Shown here in pieces: positions 39,501-48,908 of a stretch of 64,000 bases of DNA (the first letter of the stretch is position 1; every line of letters starts with the position of its first letter). Both the position numbers and the translations under genes were made by a program. The notes under the pieces are model-generated. The model was not told the origin of the DNA, searched no databases, and saw only the letters and a list, made by a program, of their open reading frames with translations. Source of the stretch: Gemmatimonadota bacterium (GTDB lineage: Bacteria > Gemmatimonadota > Gemmatimonadetes > Longimicrobiales > Gaopeijiaceae). The DNA lies in NCBI GenBank assembly GCA_028875075.1, contig JAPPGF010000036.1:1-64000 (forward strand), written 5' to 3'.

Positions 39501-39675
39501 TTTCCGTAGGTTCGTTGGCTTGTGTTCGGCGGTTCACGACACCGGCGCTGTTCCCGCTTCAGTGGGGCCGCTTGTCACCGGGAAAGCCCCTGGGAACGAT
39601 CGCGCTTCTTCGGAGGCTACGACAAGGCAACCGCGGCACGGTTGGCTGCTACGGCCTCCCGCGTGGAGCGGAGTG

Positions 39676-41046
39676 TTATAGCACGGCCGATGTTGTGGGC
39701 ATACCATCGAGGAGGTCGAAGATGCCCTCCTCTCTCAACACGCGCATGCCAAGGCGCTGCGACGATATTCCGTCGCGCAAGACGTACTCGAAATGCAGGC
39801 GCTCATCGTCCTCACTTGCCTCGAACAGCCGACAGTCGACGTTTCCAGTCGTGGCCATGTGCTCACCTAGCTCGATCAGGTGTGATGCCACCATGAACAG
39901 GTTGTCTGGCCTCTCAGCGAGTCGCTCGAGGATTTCCCGGGACGCGTCGAGCGCGTCCTTGAGGTTGGTGCCCTTGAACGGTTCATCGAGAAGTGCGACG
40001 ACCCGAGCTCCCTCGGCCACCGCCTTTGCGACGGCCTTCATGCGCAACGCCTCGGCCCGGAAGAAGCTCACACCCGTGCGGATGTCGTCAGTGATCGTGA
40101 TGGATGTGAAGAGCCGCTGGCAGGGGGCGAAGCAAAACGAGCGGGCCGGCACTCCCATTCCCAGGTGGGCGAGGTACATCGCCATGCCGGTGGCGCGAAG
40201 GTACGTCGTCTTCCCGGCCATGTTCGGGCCGGTCAGAAAGAGCATTCGTTTGCCCTGATCGAGCTCGACGGGGTTCGCAATCGCGTGCTCGATGAACGGA
40301 TGGAAGACGCCCTCAGCCACGACGTGGAGTGACCCTTCCCGAATCTCGGGCATGACGAATCCATGTTTTGCCACCGTATCGGCCATGGCCACCAGCGCGT
40401 CCAGCTCGTGGACGAGGCGGAGGAGGCGCTCCACCGTTTCACGTCCGTGTCCCCGGAAGGCCTGGTCGTAGGAGAGCAGGCGCCAGGGCGAGATGTCGTA
40501 ACGCTCCTCAGCGGGCACGTTCGCAACATCGGGGTTGGTGAGCAGGCTGCGGGTGTCGGCCATCAGTTCACGTATCTCTCCACGGCCATCGGTTGACCCA
40601 AGCGCCTCGAGCACCGAGCGCAGGTGCCGAATCATCGAGAACGTACTAAGCACGCCACGCATGACACGCCCATAGTTCCGCGCGTCGCTGAACCGCAACT
40701 CGAGGGCTGCGATAAGAAGACCAAGCCCCCTGGCGTCCCGCGCTACCGGCCCGCCACGTCTGAGATAACGCTCCACCACGCCGGTGACTGTGTCCCATGG
40801 CAGCCGGTCGAAGGCGCTCCGATGCTCATTCACGAACCTGATCGAGTCCTGGACTCCGCGTATACGTTCGGGTGTGGCCCATGGTTTCTTCATGCGACCA
40901 CGCAGTCGCTTCGCACCCCCTTCGGTACGCGTCTGGTTGCACAAATCGTAGACGCAAGGTCCGGTGGTAGCCTTGAAGATCTCCAGGTCGCCGAATGTTT
41001 GTGGGTCCATCTGCATCTGGTCGGGATGGATCGGAGGTGGCGCCAT
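39676..41046 (-). CDS. MutS-family ATPase lacking the N-terminal mismatch-recognition domain
   Basis: 'LFLTGPNMAGKTTYLRATGMAMYLAHLG', 'ALLDEPFKGTN', 'FMVASHLIEL'; about 456 aa. Confidence 0.85.
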   Translation of the reverse strand: MAPPPIHPDQMQMDPQTFGDLEIFKATTGPCVYDLCNQTRTEGGAKRLRGRMKKPWATPERIRGVQDSIRFVNEHRSAFDRLPWDTVTGVVERYLRRGGPVARDARGLGLLIAALELRFSDARNYGRVMRGVLSTFSMIRHLRSVLEALGSTDGRGEIRELMADTRSLLTNPDVANVPAEERYDISPWRLLSYDQAFRGHGRETVERLLRLVHELDALVAMADTVAKHGFVMPEIREGSLHVVAEGVFHPFIEHAIANPVELDQGKRMLFLTGPNMAGKTTYLRATGMAMYLAHLGMGVPARSFCFAPCQRLFTSITITDDIRTGVSFFRAEALRMKAVAKAVAEGARVVALLDEPFKGTNLKDALDASREILERLAERPDNLFMVASHLIELGEHMATTGNVDCRLFEASEDDERLHFEYVLRDGISSQRLGMRVLREEGIFDLLDGMPTTSAVL

Positions 41047-41544
41047 CGGCTCATTGGAGAGGTAGTCACTGCGTATGCGGAGCCGGAGCACGGGGATCTC
41101 CCGGAAGTCAGGTTTGAGCACGAAAACAAGAAATCGTAGGGGGACCAGGAACCGTACGCCATGCCGAGCTTCCGGCCTTCCCCAATCGTGTGCAGGGGGC
41201 AAGGCGCAGCCGGGCTCAGGTCTGCCGGGGTGGCGGGCGCGGTCTCGACGGCCACCGGGTCAAGGGTAGGGCGCCCTTGGTGGCCGGCTGGCACCATGGC
41301 TGTCTCATCAGCCAAAGCGTAACTGACGAGTTCTACTCGTCTATGAAAGTCTCCCGAGCGCAGCTTCGCCTCGTGTTGCACGAGCGTACTGTGTTGGCGA
41401 GGCCGGCCAGCACGTTGTTCGGTCGGTCGCGCGCCTCAGGCTTGAGCGTGATGGCGAACTAGAGGCCCGGCACCGGCAGCGTGCCCGCAGCCCCGCACCG
41501 CAATAGCCCGGCGATGTTTCGGCGGTCGGCCAGCCGAGACTTCT

Positions 41545-41802
41545 TTATCCGGACCGGTAGACATCACCTGTGATCGCCAGCTTTTGATCCTCATACGGTC
41601 CCGCAAGCCGACGATAGAGTTCGAGCTTCGCACACTCCAGCGCGCCGATCACTTCATTGAGATGACTATACCGGATTCCCCCACGATACGACAGAAAGTC
41701 GTCGATCAGGCGGGTGAACGCATAGTTGAGTTCGCCCGTCGTCTCCGGCGCACCTCCGCTGTCGATCCGCTTCCTGGCATTCACATCGATGTACGGCATC
41801 AC
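41545..41802 (-). CDS. Small conserved protein, DUF6899-like
   Basis: 'GELNYAFTRLIDDFLSYRGGIRYSHLNEVIGALECAKLELYRRLAGPYEDQKLAITGDVY'. Confidence 0.75.
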   Translation of the reverse strand: MMPYIDVNARKRIDSGGAPETTGELNYAFTRLIDDFLSYRGGIRYSHLNEVIGALECAKLELYRRLAGPYEDQKLAITGDVYRSG

Positions 41803-42089
41803 GTCTCCATTCCGGGTTTCTTTGATAGCGCTAGGCAGGGAGTATGAGGGTCAAGGTCCACAGCTGACCGACGTCTCAGCCCTGCACGGGTGGGTACCAG
41901 ATCATGAGTAAGGGTTCTTGGTCAAACCTGTCCGCCATCTGGCCTGGTTCTTCAAGCAAACCCGACAGAGGTGCTATGAAGAACTACGTTCGGTTCACGA
42001 CGGGGCGGTCCAATTAACCTATCGTAGACCTTCAGCGTCATCCGTACCTCATGCTGTATCCGGCTCATTTGGTTTCAGCCCGGTGTGCC

Positions 42090-43139
42090 TTAGCCTTCCG
42101 GCGGATTCGTGCACGCCGCCGGGCGATTACCAGGCCGTGCCCGGAATCCGGACGGGACTACACGCTCTCCGAGCCAGTCCTCCAAAATTGCCGACGTTAT
42201 CGGTGACAGCGTGTGCTGAACACGGCCGGGAAGCAAACACACTGTCACGTCTTCTGTTGATGCCTCCGCGAGACCAAGCTCGATGGCCGGAAGGTGGGCC
42301 TCGTAGGGCAGGAGCGGGTCGTCCATTCCCAGGATAACGATTATCGGGGAGCGCATCCGCGCCAGAGCGTCGGTTGGCGTGAACAGGAAAAAATCACGCC
42401 ACCAAGTGCTCGCGAAGAACCGGATCTGGTCTTCCGGATTGGGGGGAAACGCCGCGTTGACGGGCAGTACGACGTCGGATTCCGCCATCAGCGCCCTAGT
42501 CCGGAAGGCCCGAATGCCGGGGGAGGGCTCTGACATCATGATCTCGCTCAACCGCAGCACGTAGTCGTCCAGCGCTGCTAGCGCGTCGGCGTCGTAGCTG
42601 CGCGCCTCGGCGATCCTGCGTTGTTCTATCCGGAACGCTTCGTCTCCGGGCAGGCCGGTGGTGGAGAGCAGGGCAACGAAGGCCGGGGTTGGCGATTCGA
42701 TCGCCGCAAGCACGCCGGCCATCGTTTCGCCACCCTGCGCCACCAGACCCACGGTCATCGCGTCTATCTCCGGACGCGAGCGGAGATAACGAAGGGCCGC
42801 GCGCACGTCGTTCGCCATGTCATCGAAGCTCGCGCGGAGTAGGTGCTCGATCGTGGCGATCCCTCGGCGCTCGGGAAGGAGCACCGCCCAGCCAAGCCCC
42901 GTAAGGCGGCCGATCATCTCTTCTACGCCGGCCAGGGAGAGAAGAACCATACCCGGGAACGGTCCCTCGCCGGCCGGCAGCGCGAGTCGGGCGGCGAGAG
43001 GCATCCCGTCAACCGTGTTCAAGAACGTCACGGCCTCGTAGTCGGCGTACGACGGGTAAGATTGGCCGACTACCCCGGCCGGTCGCAGCACAAGCAGGGC
43101 GCATACGAGGGCGGCCGTAGCGGCTGCAGTCATGCGCAT
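42090..43139 (-). CDS. Secreted alpha/beta-hydrolase-like protein
   Basis: Signal peptide; 'VRAALRYLRSRPEIDAMTVGLVAQGGETMAG', 'SPIIVILGMDDPLLPYE'. Confidence 0.65.
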   Translation of the reverse strand: MRMTAAATAALVCALLVLRPAGVVGQSYPSYADYEAVTFLNTVDGMPLAARLALPAGEGPFPGMVLLSLAGVEEMIGRLTGLGWAVLLPERRGIATIEHLLRASFDDMANDVRAALRYLRSRPEIDAMTVGLVAQGGETMAGVLAAIESPTPAFVALLSTTGLPGDEAFRIEQRRIAEARSYDADALAALDDYVLRLSEIMMSEPSPGIRAFRTRALMAESDVVLPVNAAFPPNPEDQIRFFASTWWRDFFLFTPTDALARMRSPIIVILGMDDPLLPYEAHLPAIELGLAEASTEDVTVCLLPGRVQHTLSPITSAILEDWLGERVVPSGFRARPGNRPAACTNPPEG

Positions 43140-43598
43140 TAGGCTCCGTCCTCCCGTTATTTCGCTGTACCACTTGTCGAGGATGGCCCGGCGGCGCCGA
43201 TCCCGCGCTCTGTCGCCGAAGACCTGCCTTTGGAAGGCGACGGCGGTGGCAGGGTCGCGGCACGCAAGTCTCGAAGTGCAGACGATTGGGTCTTCGAGTG
43301 TCATCCCGCTGGAGTTATCTATTCTACTCCGGTGCCGCCACTCTGCCTTGTCCGTACCGCCAGCGGATCCTGATCACAGGATCCGAGCAGTACCGGCCGA
43401 TTGAGGCTACTGTCCGGAGTGGTTCCTCGTTGTCAGCCTCTTCGCAATCATGTCTCCATTGGTCTCGGGGCTGGCTGGCCGCTGCTGCGGGGCGGGCGCG
43501 GTAGCTCTACGGGCAGCGACATTGGACGCTAGATCGTTGCACTGTAGATGACGAACTAAGACCGCGGCTTTTCGCTCGATTCTTGCGGAAAGTGGGTG

Positions 43599-44021
43599 CT
43601 ACAGGTATTGGCCCGCTCTGCACGGGGGACGATAGGGCCGGCAGTTTCCGTCTGGACAGTCCGGCTCGGGAACGAGCAGGAAATCGTAGCGCAAGGGCTC
43701 CACACCCACTTCGAGTGTGATGGAATCGCCGGCGAACCCGTTGTTGCCAACGGTCAGCGCATACGACTCGCCGGTTCGGACCCGCAAGCGATATCGTCCG
43801 GAGTTGTTCGTGACCGCTGGCTCGGCTTCGCCCTCGATACGGACGACGGCGCCCGCGAGTCCGCACGAATACAGGTCCGTGACATATCCATAGATAGCTG
43901 TCTGTCCAGCTGAGTATGTATCGAACGGGACGAAGTTCGGGCGCGGGCCGCATCCGGCGGCAAGCAGGCAGATTGCTAGTGCCGCAACTTTCGGCTCGTT
44001 GCTACCGAACGAGATAGGCAT
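43599..44021 (-). CDS. Lipoprotein with carboxypeptidase-regulatory-like domain
   Basis: Lipobox LLAAGC; 'AIYGYVTDLYSCGLAGAVVRIEGEAEPAVTNNSGRYRLRVRTGESYALTV'. Confidence 0.65.
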   Translation of the reverse strand: MPISFGSNEPKVAALAICLLAAGCGPRPNFVPFDTYSAGQTAIYGYVTDLYSCGLAGAVVRIEGEAEPAVTNNSGRYRLRVRTGESYALTVGNNGFAGDSITLEVGVEPLRYDFLLVPEPDCPDGNCRPYRPPCRAGQYL

Positions 44022-44091
44022 CTCCTTGACTCCTGTATGGGCGTGGCTGCGGCTGCAAGTTCGACCGCGAACACGTCATTTCTAGGCCTCG

Positions 44092-44790
44092 TCAAGGCGG
44101 GGTCGCGAGGGAGCGAGCGACTGCGGCTCGCGCGTCGCTCAGAGTGACGCCCAGACCGCGGAGCGCCTCGCCCGCTGGTCCTCCCTCAGCGATCAGGCCC
44201 AGCAGGACGTGCACCGGGTCAATCTGTCGATCGCCTCGCACGTTCGCCTCCTGAATGGCCCGATCAAGCACGCTCCGCGTCGAGGCAGCATCGCCGAAGC
44301 TATCCGTGTGAGTGTGGGGTTCGGCCGAAGCCAGGAACTCCAGCACTCGCCGCCTGAGCTCATCGAGACCCACGTCAAACCCGGCCAACACTTCTGTGGT
44401 CCTGCGGTCCCTTTCGAGGGCAAGTGCCAGGAGGAAATGCTCCGGTCGGACATATGCATGCCCCAGGCGAGTCGCTTCCGAATCTGCCCGTCCCAGCAAT
44501 CCTTGAGCCGCCTCGCTGAAGTAGTCCCCGGCTACGGGCAGTAGCGCCCTCGTGACTCCCGGTTGGGAGACTCTGCGTCCGGTTACTGATAGCACGACGT
44601 CGCGGGCACTCTCGCCCAGGCGTCGTCCGAGTGCGGGGAGCATCCTTCCGCCCATGAGGAGCAGCACGACGACAACAAACAGGATGAGCTCGGTCGTGCC
44701 GATTCCACCGAACGGAAGCACCGCCGCTTCGCTCACTGTTTGCACGTTGACACACTCACCCCCCGCCCGCACGAGCCCACGTACTCTCAT
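44092..44790 (-). CDS. TatA-like N-terminus fused to double Clp N-terminal (Clp-N) repeat
   Basis: 'GGIGTTELILFVVVVLLLMGGRMLPALGRRLGESARD' followed by 'LGHAYVRPEHFLLALALERDRRTTEVLAGFDVGLDELRRRVLEFL' and 'LDRAIQEANVRGDRQIDPVHVLLGLI'. Confidence 0.8.
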   Translation of the reverse strand: MRVRGLVRAGGECVNVQTVSEAAVLPFGGIGTTELILFVVVVLLLMGGRMLPALGRRLGESARDVVLSVTGRRVSQPGVTRALLPVAGDYFSEAAQGLLGRADSEATRLGHAYVRPEHFLLALALERDRRTTEVLAGFDVGLDELRRRVLEFLASAEPHTHTDSFGDAASTRSVLDRAIQEANVRGDRQIDPVHVLLGLIAEGGPAGEALRGLGVTLSDARAAVARSLATPP

Positions 44791-45021
44791 GATTGACCGT
44801 TCCCTCGAAAGCCAGTGTGAAGCGACAGGTCACCAACTGGTCCGGTGGAATGGATGCTCTTCCAGCGCTACCGACGCTCTCATCCGGCGCGGATCCCGCC
44901 CAGCGCGTCCTGCAGTTGCACCCCGAATTCCTTGTCATGAGCCGTAAGGTGAGTGTCTCCCTCTGGGCCGACTCGCTCAGCAGAGGATGTCCGGGCTAGT
45001 CCCGGTGAAGATCAGTGGCGC

Positions 45022-45662
45022 TCACATGCCCGCGGGCAGCCGGACGGAGTGCAAGATATCGTGTACCATGCGGGGATCGAAGGTCGAGCGGCTCAGGGAA
45101 ACGGCGAGCGTGAGCAGGAGTCCTCGGGAGGGAAGCATGGCTACTGTACGCACGATGTCGATGGCAGAACCAGGCACGAGCGCTTCCTGCTCCAGCACGA
45201 GGACATCGCGATCTTCGATGAACTTCGTTTCGTGCCAAACGCACTCGCCCATCCCGCCGTACGTTCCGCCTGGTCGGCGAAGTCCTCGCAGACGTGGGTG
45301 ACGACTGCCTGGACATCTTCCGGGTTCACGAACGCGTCGATCGTCATGGCCGGAGCGACCGAGGCGTTCATCTGAGTCGAATTGCTGCGAACGCCTGGGT
45401 CATTAGCGCGGAACAGGAAGGCATCGTCACCGTTCGCGGCCATTTCGCGGAACGCTTCGAGGGTTGGTTTGCGAACTGCCATCGGAGCACGTTCGAGGAT
45501 CGTGATCAGCTCTTCAGCGTTGGTAAGAACCCAGGAGGCCGGCACGCCGACCCGAATGTCCAAACCGACGTCGTACATGACCAGATCGGTCTGAGCCGAG
45601 GCTTCGATGGCTAGGCAACCCAGAGTGCCGAGCGCAAGAAGTGCCGGTCTTGGAGACATCAA
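45022..45662 (-). pseudogene. Secreted hypothetical protein with a frameshift near 45250
   Basis: N-terminal frame ends in low-complexity 'TKRSSSKIAMSSCWSRKRSC'; adjacent frame has plausible continuation 'MGECVWHETKFIEDRDVLVLEQEALVPGSAIDIVRTVAMLPSRGLLLTLAVSLSRSTFDPRMVHDILHSVRLPAGM'. Confidence 0.55.
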
Positions 45663-45759
45663 GCCTCCTTCGTCCGGGTGGGCTCGGTGTTCGGTGGAGT
45701 TACCCCCGTCATGTGTTCTGGTCGAGGGCTCCTAGGGAGCAACAAACCTTCAGACGGCC

Positions 45760-46008
45760 CTACTGGGCATCGGTGCTTCTTGTGCCTTCCGAATTGCCCG
45801 CCTCTCCTAACAGCGTTCGAGCGTACTCCGCGTCGTCGCCGTGGACAAGAATCCGGATTGGCCCGGACAACGAAAGACCTGCATACGCTCCACCTGCGTC
45901 ATCTGCCAGGAGCATCGCACGGATCCCGGCGGTGCGGAGTGTCTCGAGCGCGAACTCCGCCTCGTGACGGTAGGAGAAGGTTGCTACGACTACCACATCA
46001 TCAGCCAT
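45760..46008 (-). CDS. DUF2007-like putative signal-transducing protein
   Basis: 'MADDVVVVATFSYRHEAEFALETLRTAGIRAMLLADDAGG'. Confidence 0.65.
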   Translation of the reverse strand: MADDVVVVATFSYRHEAEFALETLRTAGIRAMLLADDAGGAYAGLSLSGPIRILVHGDDAEYARTLLGEAGNSEGTRSTDAQ

Positions 46009-46510
46009 CTGTCCGGAGATGTTCAATAGGCATGTTCATCTCGGTTTACGGTCAACCTACCAAGGGCAGAGCCAAGCAAGTCTGCCCTAACACGTCACGC
46101 TGGCTCACCTGAACGGCCAACTGCCACACTGGGGCCGCCTTGAGCGTTGCCTGTCCCGGTTGTGTCCGTGATGCTCCATTCAGCACGAGTTCAGCTTAGT
46201 CTGCACGCTACTATAGCCCCAACCCAGGGATACTTCCCTGAGACCCATTGACGCAACGTCAATTGTTCGAGTCAGCATCAGCCTGGTTCGGCACTCTGGC
46301 CATCGAGTCACTGGAGTCGCCAAGCCTCAAGTGACAGGCCTCTCCTCTGCTCGCCGGATACAACAGCCGCCACACGACGATCGGTCCCCACCGCGAGGGC
46401 AGGGTGTGGCCAGGATATCCGGAACCCTAGCCGGGGGAGCTGTCAGGCCCCAATGTGCCACCGGTCGGATTTCCACAATTGACCCCCGACGAAGAGGGAC
46501 AGGAGGCATC

Positions 46511-47734
46511 ATGGGAGTTCTGCGCACAGGGCTTGCGCTTGTGCTCACGGCCGGGCTCTCCGGCTGCGTCGCCGAGAACCCTCAACCGGCAGGCGAGATG
46601 GTAAAGGGCGGATCGGATGAAACCGGCGAGTATACTGTGGCTCTGGACTGGTGGAAACCGGCGCCGGACCATACTGACCGGGCCGCCTGCCCGAGTCCGG
46701 GCCCCGGTGGTGGCAACGGTGAGGCCAGTGCAGGCCCTTGCTGGGTGTGGGGAGAGGTCTCTGGCATGGCGGCTGACAGCCCGAACCGGATCATCGTTGC
46801 GGCGTGGGGCGATCGGGATGAGGTGTCCGGTCAGCCGCGGCCCGGCGGAAGCAACTACGTACTTGAGGTGGACGGCGACGGTAACCTTATCCGCAACTGG
46901 GCCCAGTGGGATACGCTCTTCAACACGCCTCACCAAGTCTACATCAACCCCTACGATTCCGACCGTGCTATCTACATCGTCGAGCGTGGGGGCAGGCAAC
47001 CCGGCCCCGACGGTGTCGACGTGCACGAGGCCGTCTACAAGTTCAGCAATGACGGCGAGACACTGCTCTGGGCACTTCAGGATCCGGTATCGAAGATGAG
47101 TCGGGACGAGCAGCGGGCGATGGCCGAACTCCGGCCGACCGACTTCGGTGACCCTTCGGTGCTGACTTTCCTGCCCGATGGTCAGCACTTCCTTCTCGCT
47201 GACGGTTACCAAAACGGTCGCGTCCAGACGTGGACGACGGACGGAGAATGGGTGAGTGAGTTCGGCGAGGTTGATTACGATCCGAACGTCGAGGTCGCTC
47301 CCCCCGGAGCGTTCGATCTCATGCACGGCATCGCGGTAGACGACGTCGGCCGCATCTACGTAGGCGACCGCCGCAACAGTCGTATCCAGGTCTTCACTTC
47401 TGCGGGCGAATTCATTGAGGAGTGGCCCGGCGTGATCGATCCGGTGGGCATCTACATCGACCAAAGCCAATCCGTCTGGGTTGTTTCGGCGGCCCTCAAC
47501 CGTTTGATCAAGTACAATACCGAAGGCCAGCTACAGTACCACTGGGGCGCCCACGGACGGACGTCCAGCGGTTTCCCAGGCGGCTTGGCTCGACCGCACC
47601 AAGTCGACGTCGATCCGGAGGGCAACGTGTACATCGCCAGCTGGGATTGGCCGGGCCATATTAGCAAATTCACACCGAGTCCGAACGCGGATCCGGCCAA
47701 GCTTATCGGTCGAAAGCAGGGCGACGGCACCTGA
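46511..47734 (+). CDS. NHL/beta-propeller lipoprotein
   Basis: Lipobox LTAGLSGC; repeated propeller motifs 'GIAVDDVGRIYVGDRRNSRIQVFTSAGEFIEEW', 'VDVDPEGNVYIASWDWPGHISKFTP'. Confidence 0.85.
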   Translation: MGVLRTGLALVLTAGLSGCVAENPQPAGEMVKGGSDETGEYTVALDWWKPAPDHTDRAACPSPGPGGGNGEASAGPCWVWGEVSGMAADSPNRIIVAAWGDRDEVSGQPRPGGSNYVLEVDGDGNLIRNWAQWDTLFNTPHQVYINPYDSDRAIYIVERGGRQPGPDGVDVHEAVYKFSNDGETLLWALQDPVSKMSRDEQRAMAELRPTDFGDPSVLTFLPDGQHFLLADGYQNGRVQTWTTDGEWVSEFGEVDYDPNVEVAPPGAFDLMHGIAVDDVGRIYVGDRRNSRIQVFTSAGEFIEEWPGVIDPVGIYIDQSQSVWVVSAALNRLIKYNTEGQLQYHWGAHGRTSSGFPGGLARPHQVDVDPEGNVYIASWDWPGHISKFTPSPNADPAKLIGRKQGDGT

Positions 47735-47764
47735 TTGTTGCGACTCGTGGTATTGTCCGGACTT

Positions 47765-47801
47765 GATGGAGCCCGCGGCGGGAGGCGCTGCGGGCTCCAT
47801 C
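47765..47801 (+). terminator. Strong hairpin downstream of the NHL gene
   Basis: gatggagcccgc / gcgggctccatc perfect 12-bp stem, 13-nt loop, 31 nt past the stop; weak T tract. Confidence 0.5.
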
Positions 47802-48027
47802 TTGAGTCCGGCGAGTGCTTCCCCGTATCGAGCAGGCTAGTTGTTCGAGATCGGTTCATTCTGCGACGAGAGACGTCCGCCGGACGCGTGCCTGGTAGTT
47901 AGAAGTGCGCGCTCGGCCAACGCTTGCTCTCGTGGCGTGCGGACCGCGTATCTGAGCACTTGGTGTTCGCGTGACGATCGCGAACGGACAGGGTCCAGGG
48001 CGTTCTGTTCGCCAACTAGGAGGGGAG

Positions 48028-48714
48028 ATGACCAGGAAGATCCTGGTGGAGGGGCTAGGGACGTTCTTCCTCATGCTGACCGTCGGCCAGGTCGTGCTCA
48101 GTCCTGGAGCGGGAGCGTTCGGCCCGCTCGCGGTGGGCGGCGTGCTGACGGCTATGGTCTACACCGCGTACCACATCTCGGGCGCCCACTATAACCCCGC
48201 CATCACGATCGCCGTTTTCGTCCGGGGCAAAGCCACGGTCCACGAACTGATCGGATACATCATCTGCCAGCTCGTGGCGGCGTCGGTCGCCGCGCTGATT
48301 GTTCTGTGGATGAAGCAAGGAGGGCCGCTCACGCTACCGGATCTCGACCTCCCGCGCGCACTCGCAGCTGAATTCATCTTCACGTTCGCACTTGCGTTGG
48401 TCGTGCTGAACGTGGCGTTTGCGCGTGGGATCGAGAGCAACACGTACTACGGACTCGCGATCGGCGTCACCGTGATGGCCGGGATGTATGCAGTGAGTTC
48501 GATCAGCGGTGCGGCTTTCAACCCAGCGGTCACTGTGGGATCGTACATCCTCGGAGGGCTCGGCGGAATGGACGCCGTGCTGTACGGAATCGTGCAGCTC
48601 GCAGCCGGTGTGGCTGCGGCGGCCGTGTTTGGCATACTCGACATGGTGGACGACGAGCCGACCGCTAGAGGCGTGTCCGAACAGCCGGGATTCGAACCGC
48701 CAGCAAAGCCGTAG
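48028..48714 (+). CDS. MIP-family channel (aquaporin)
   Basis: Two NPA boxes: 'SGAHYNPAITI' and 'SGAAFNPAVTV'; aggaggggag RBS. Confidence 0.95.
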   Translation: MTRKILVEGLGTFFLMLTVGQVVLSPGAGAFGPLAVGGVLTAMVYTAYHISGAHYNPAITIAVFVRGKATVHELIGYIICQLVAASVAALIVLWMKQGGPLTLPDLDLPRALAAEFIFTFALALVVLNVAFARGIESNTYYGLAIGVTVMAGMYAVSSISGAAFNPAVTVGSYILGGLGGMDAVLYGIVQLAAGVAAAAVFGILDMVDDEPTARGVSEQPGFEPPAKP

Positions 48715-48908
48715 CAGCAGGGGGGGCGTCGAGACAGTGCACTCGCGCCGTCAGCCGTGGCCTCACGCTCGCGACGGCGACGGCTCTAACGGAGACTAAT
48801 CCCAAGACAGAGAAAGATACTTTGCCCCCGCTGGAATCGTGCCGTCGGTTCGGCCAGGCATGGCAACAGGTTTCGAAGCGCAGGTCCCGCTCGGCGACGC
48901 TGCGGTGT

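Noticed and set aside
46427-47470. 347-aa ORF on - strand
   Set aside because: Antisense to the NHL beta-propeller gene, which has clear domain signal
48680-48714. 'gggattcgaaccgcc' resembling a tRNA T-arm
   Set aside because: It is the coding 3' end of the aquaporin gene (QPGFEPPAKP) and no acceptor, D or anticodon arm can be paired
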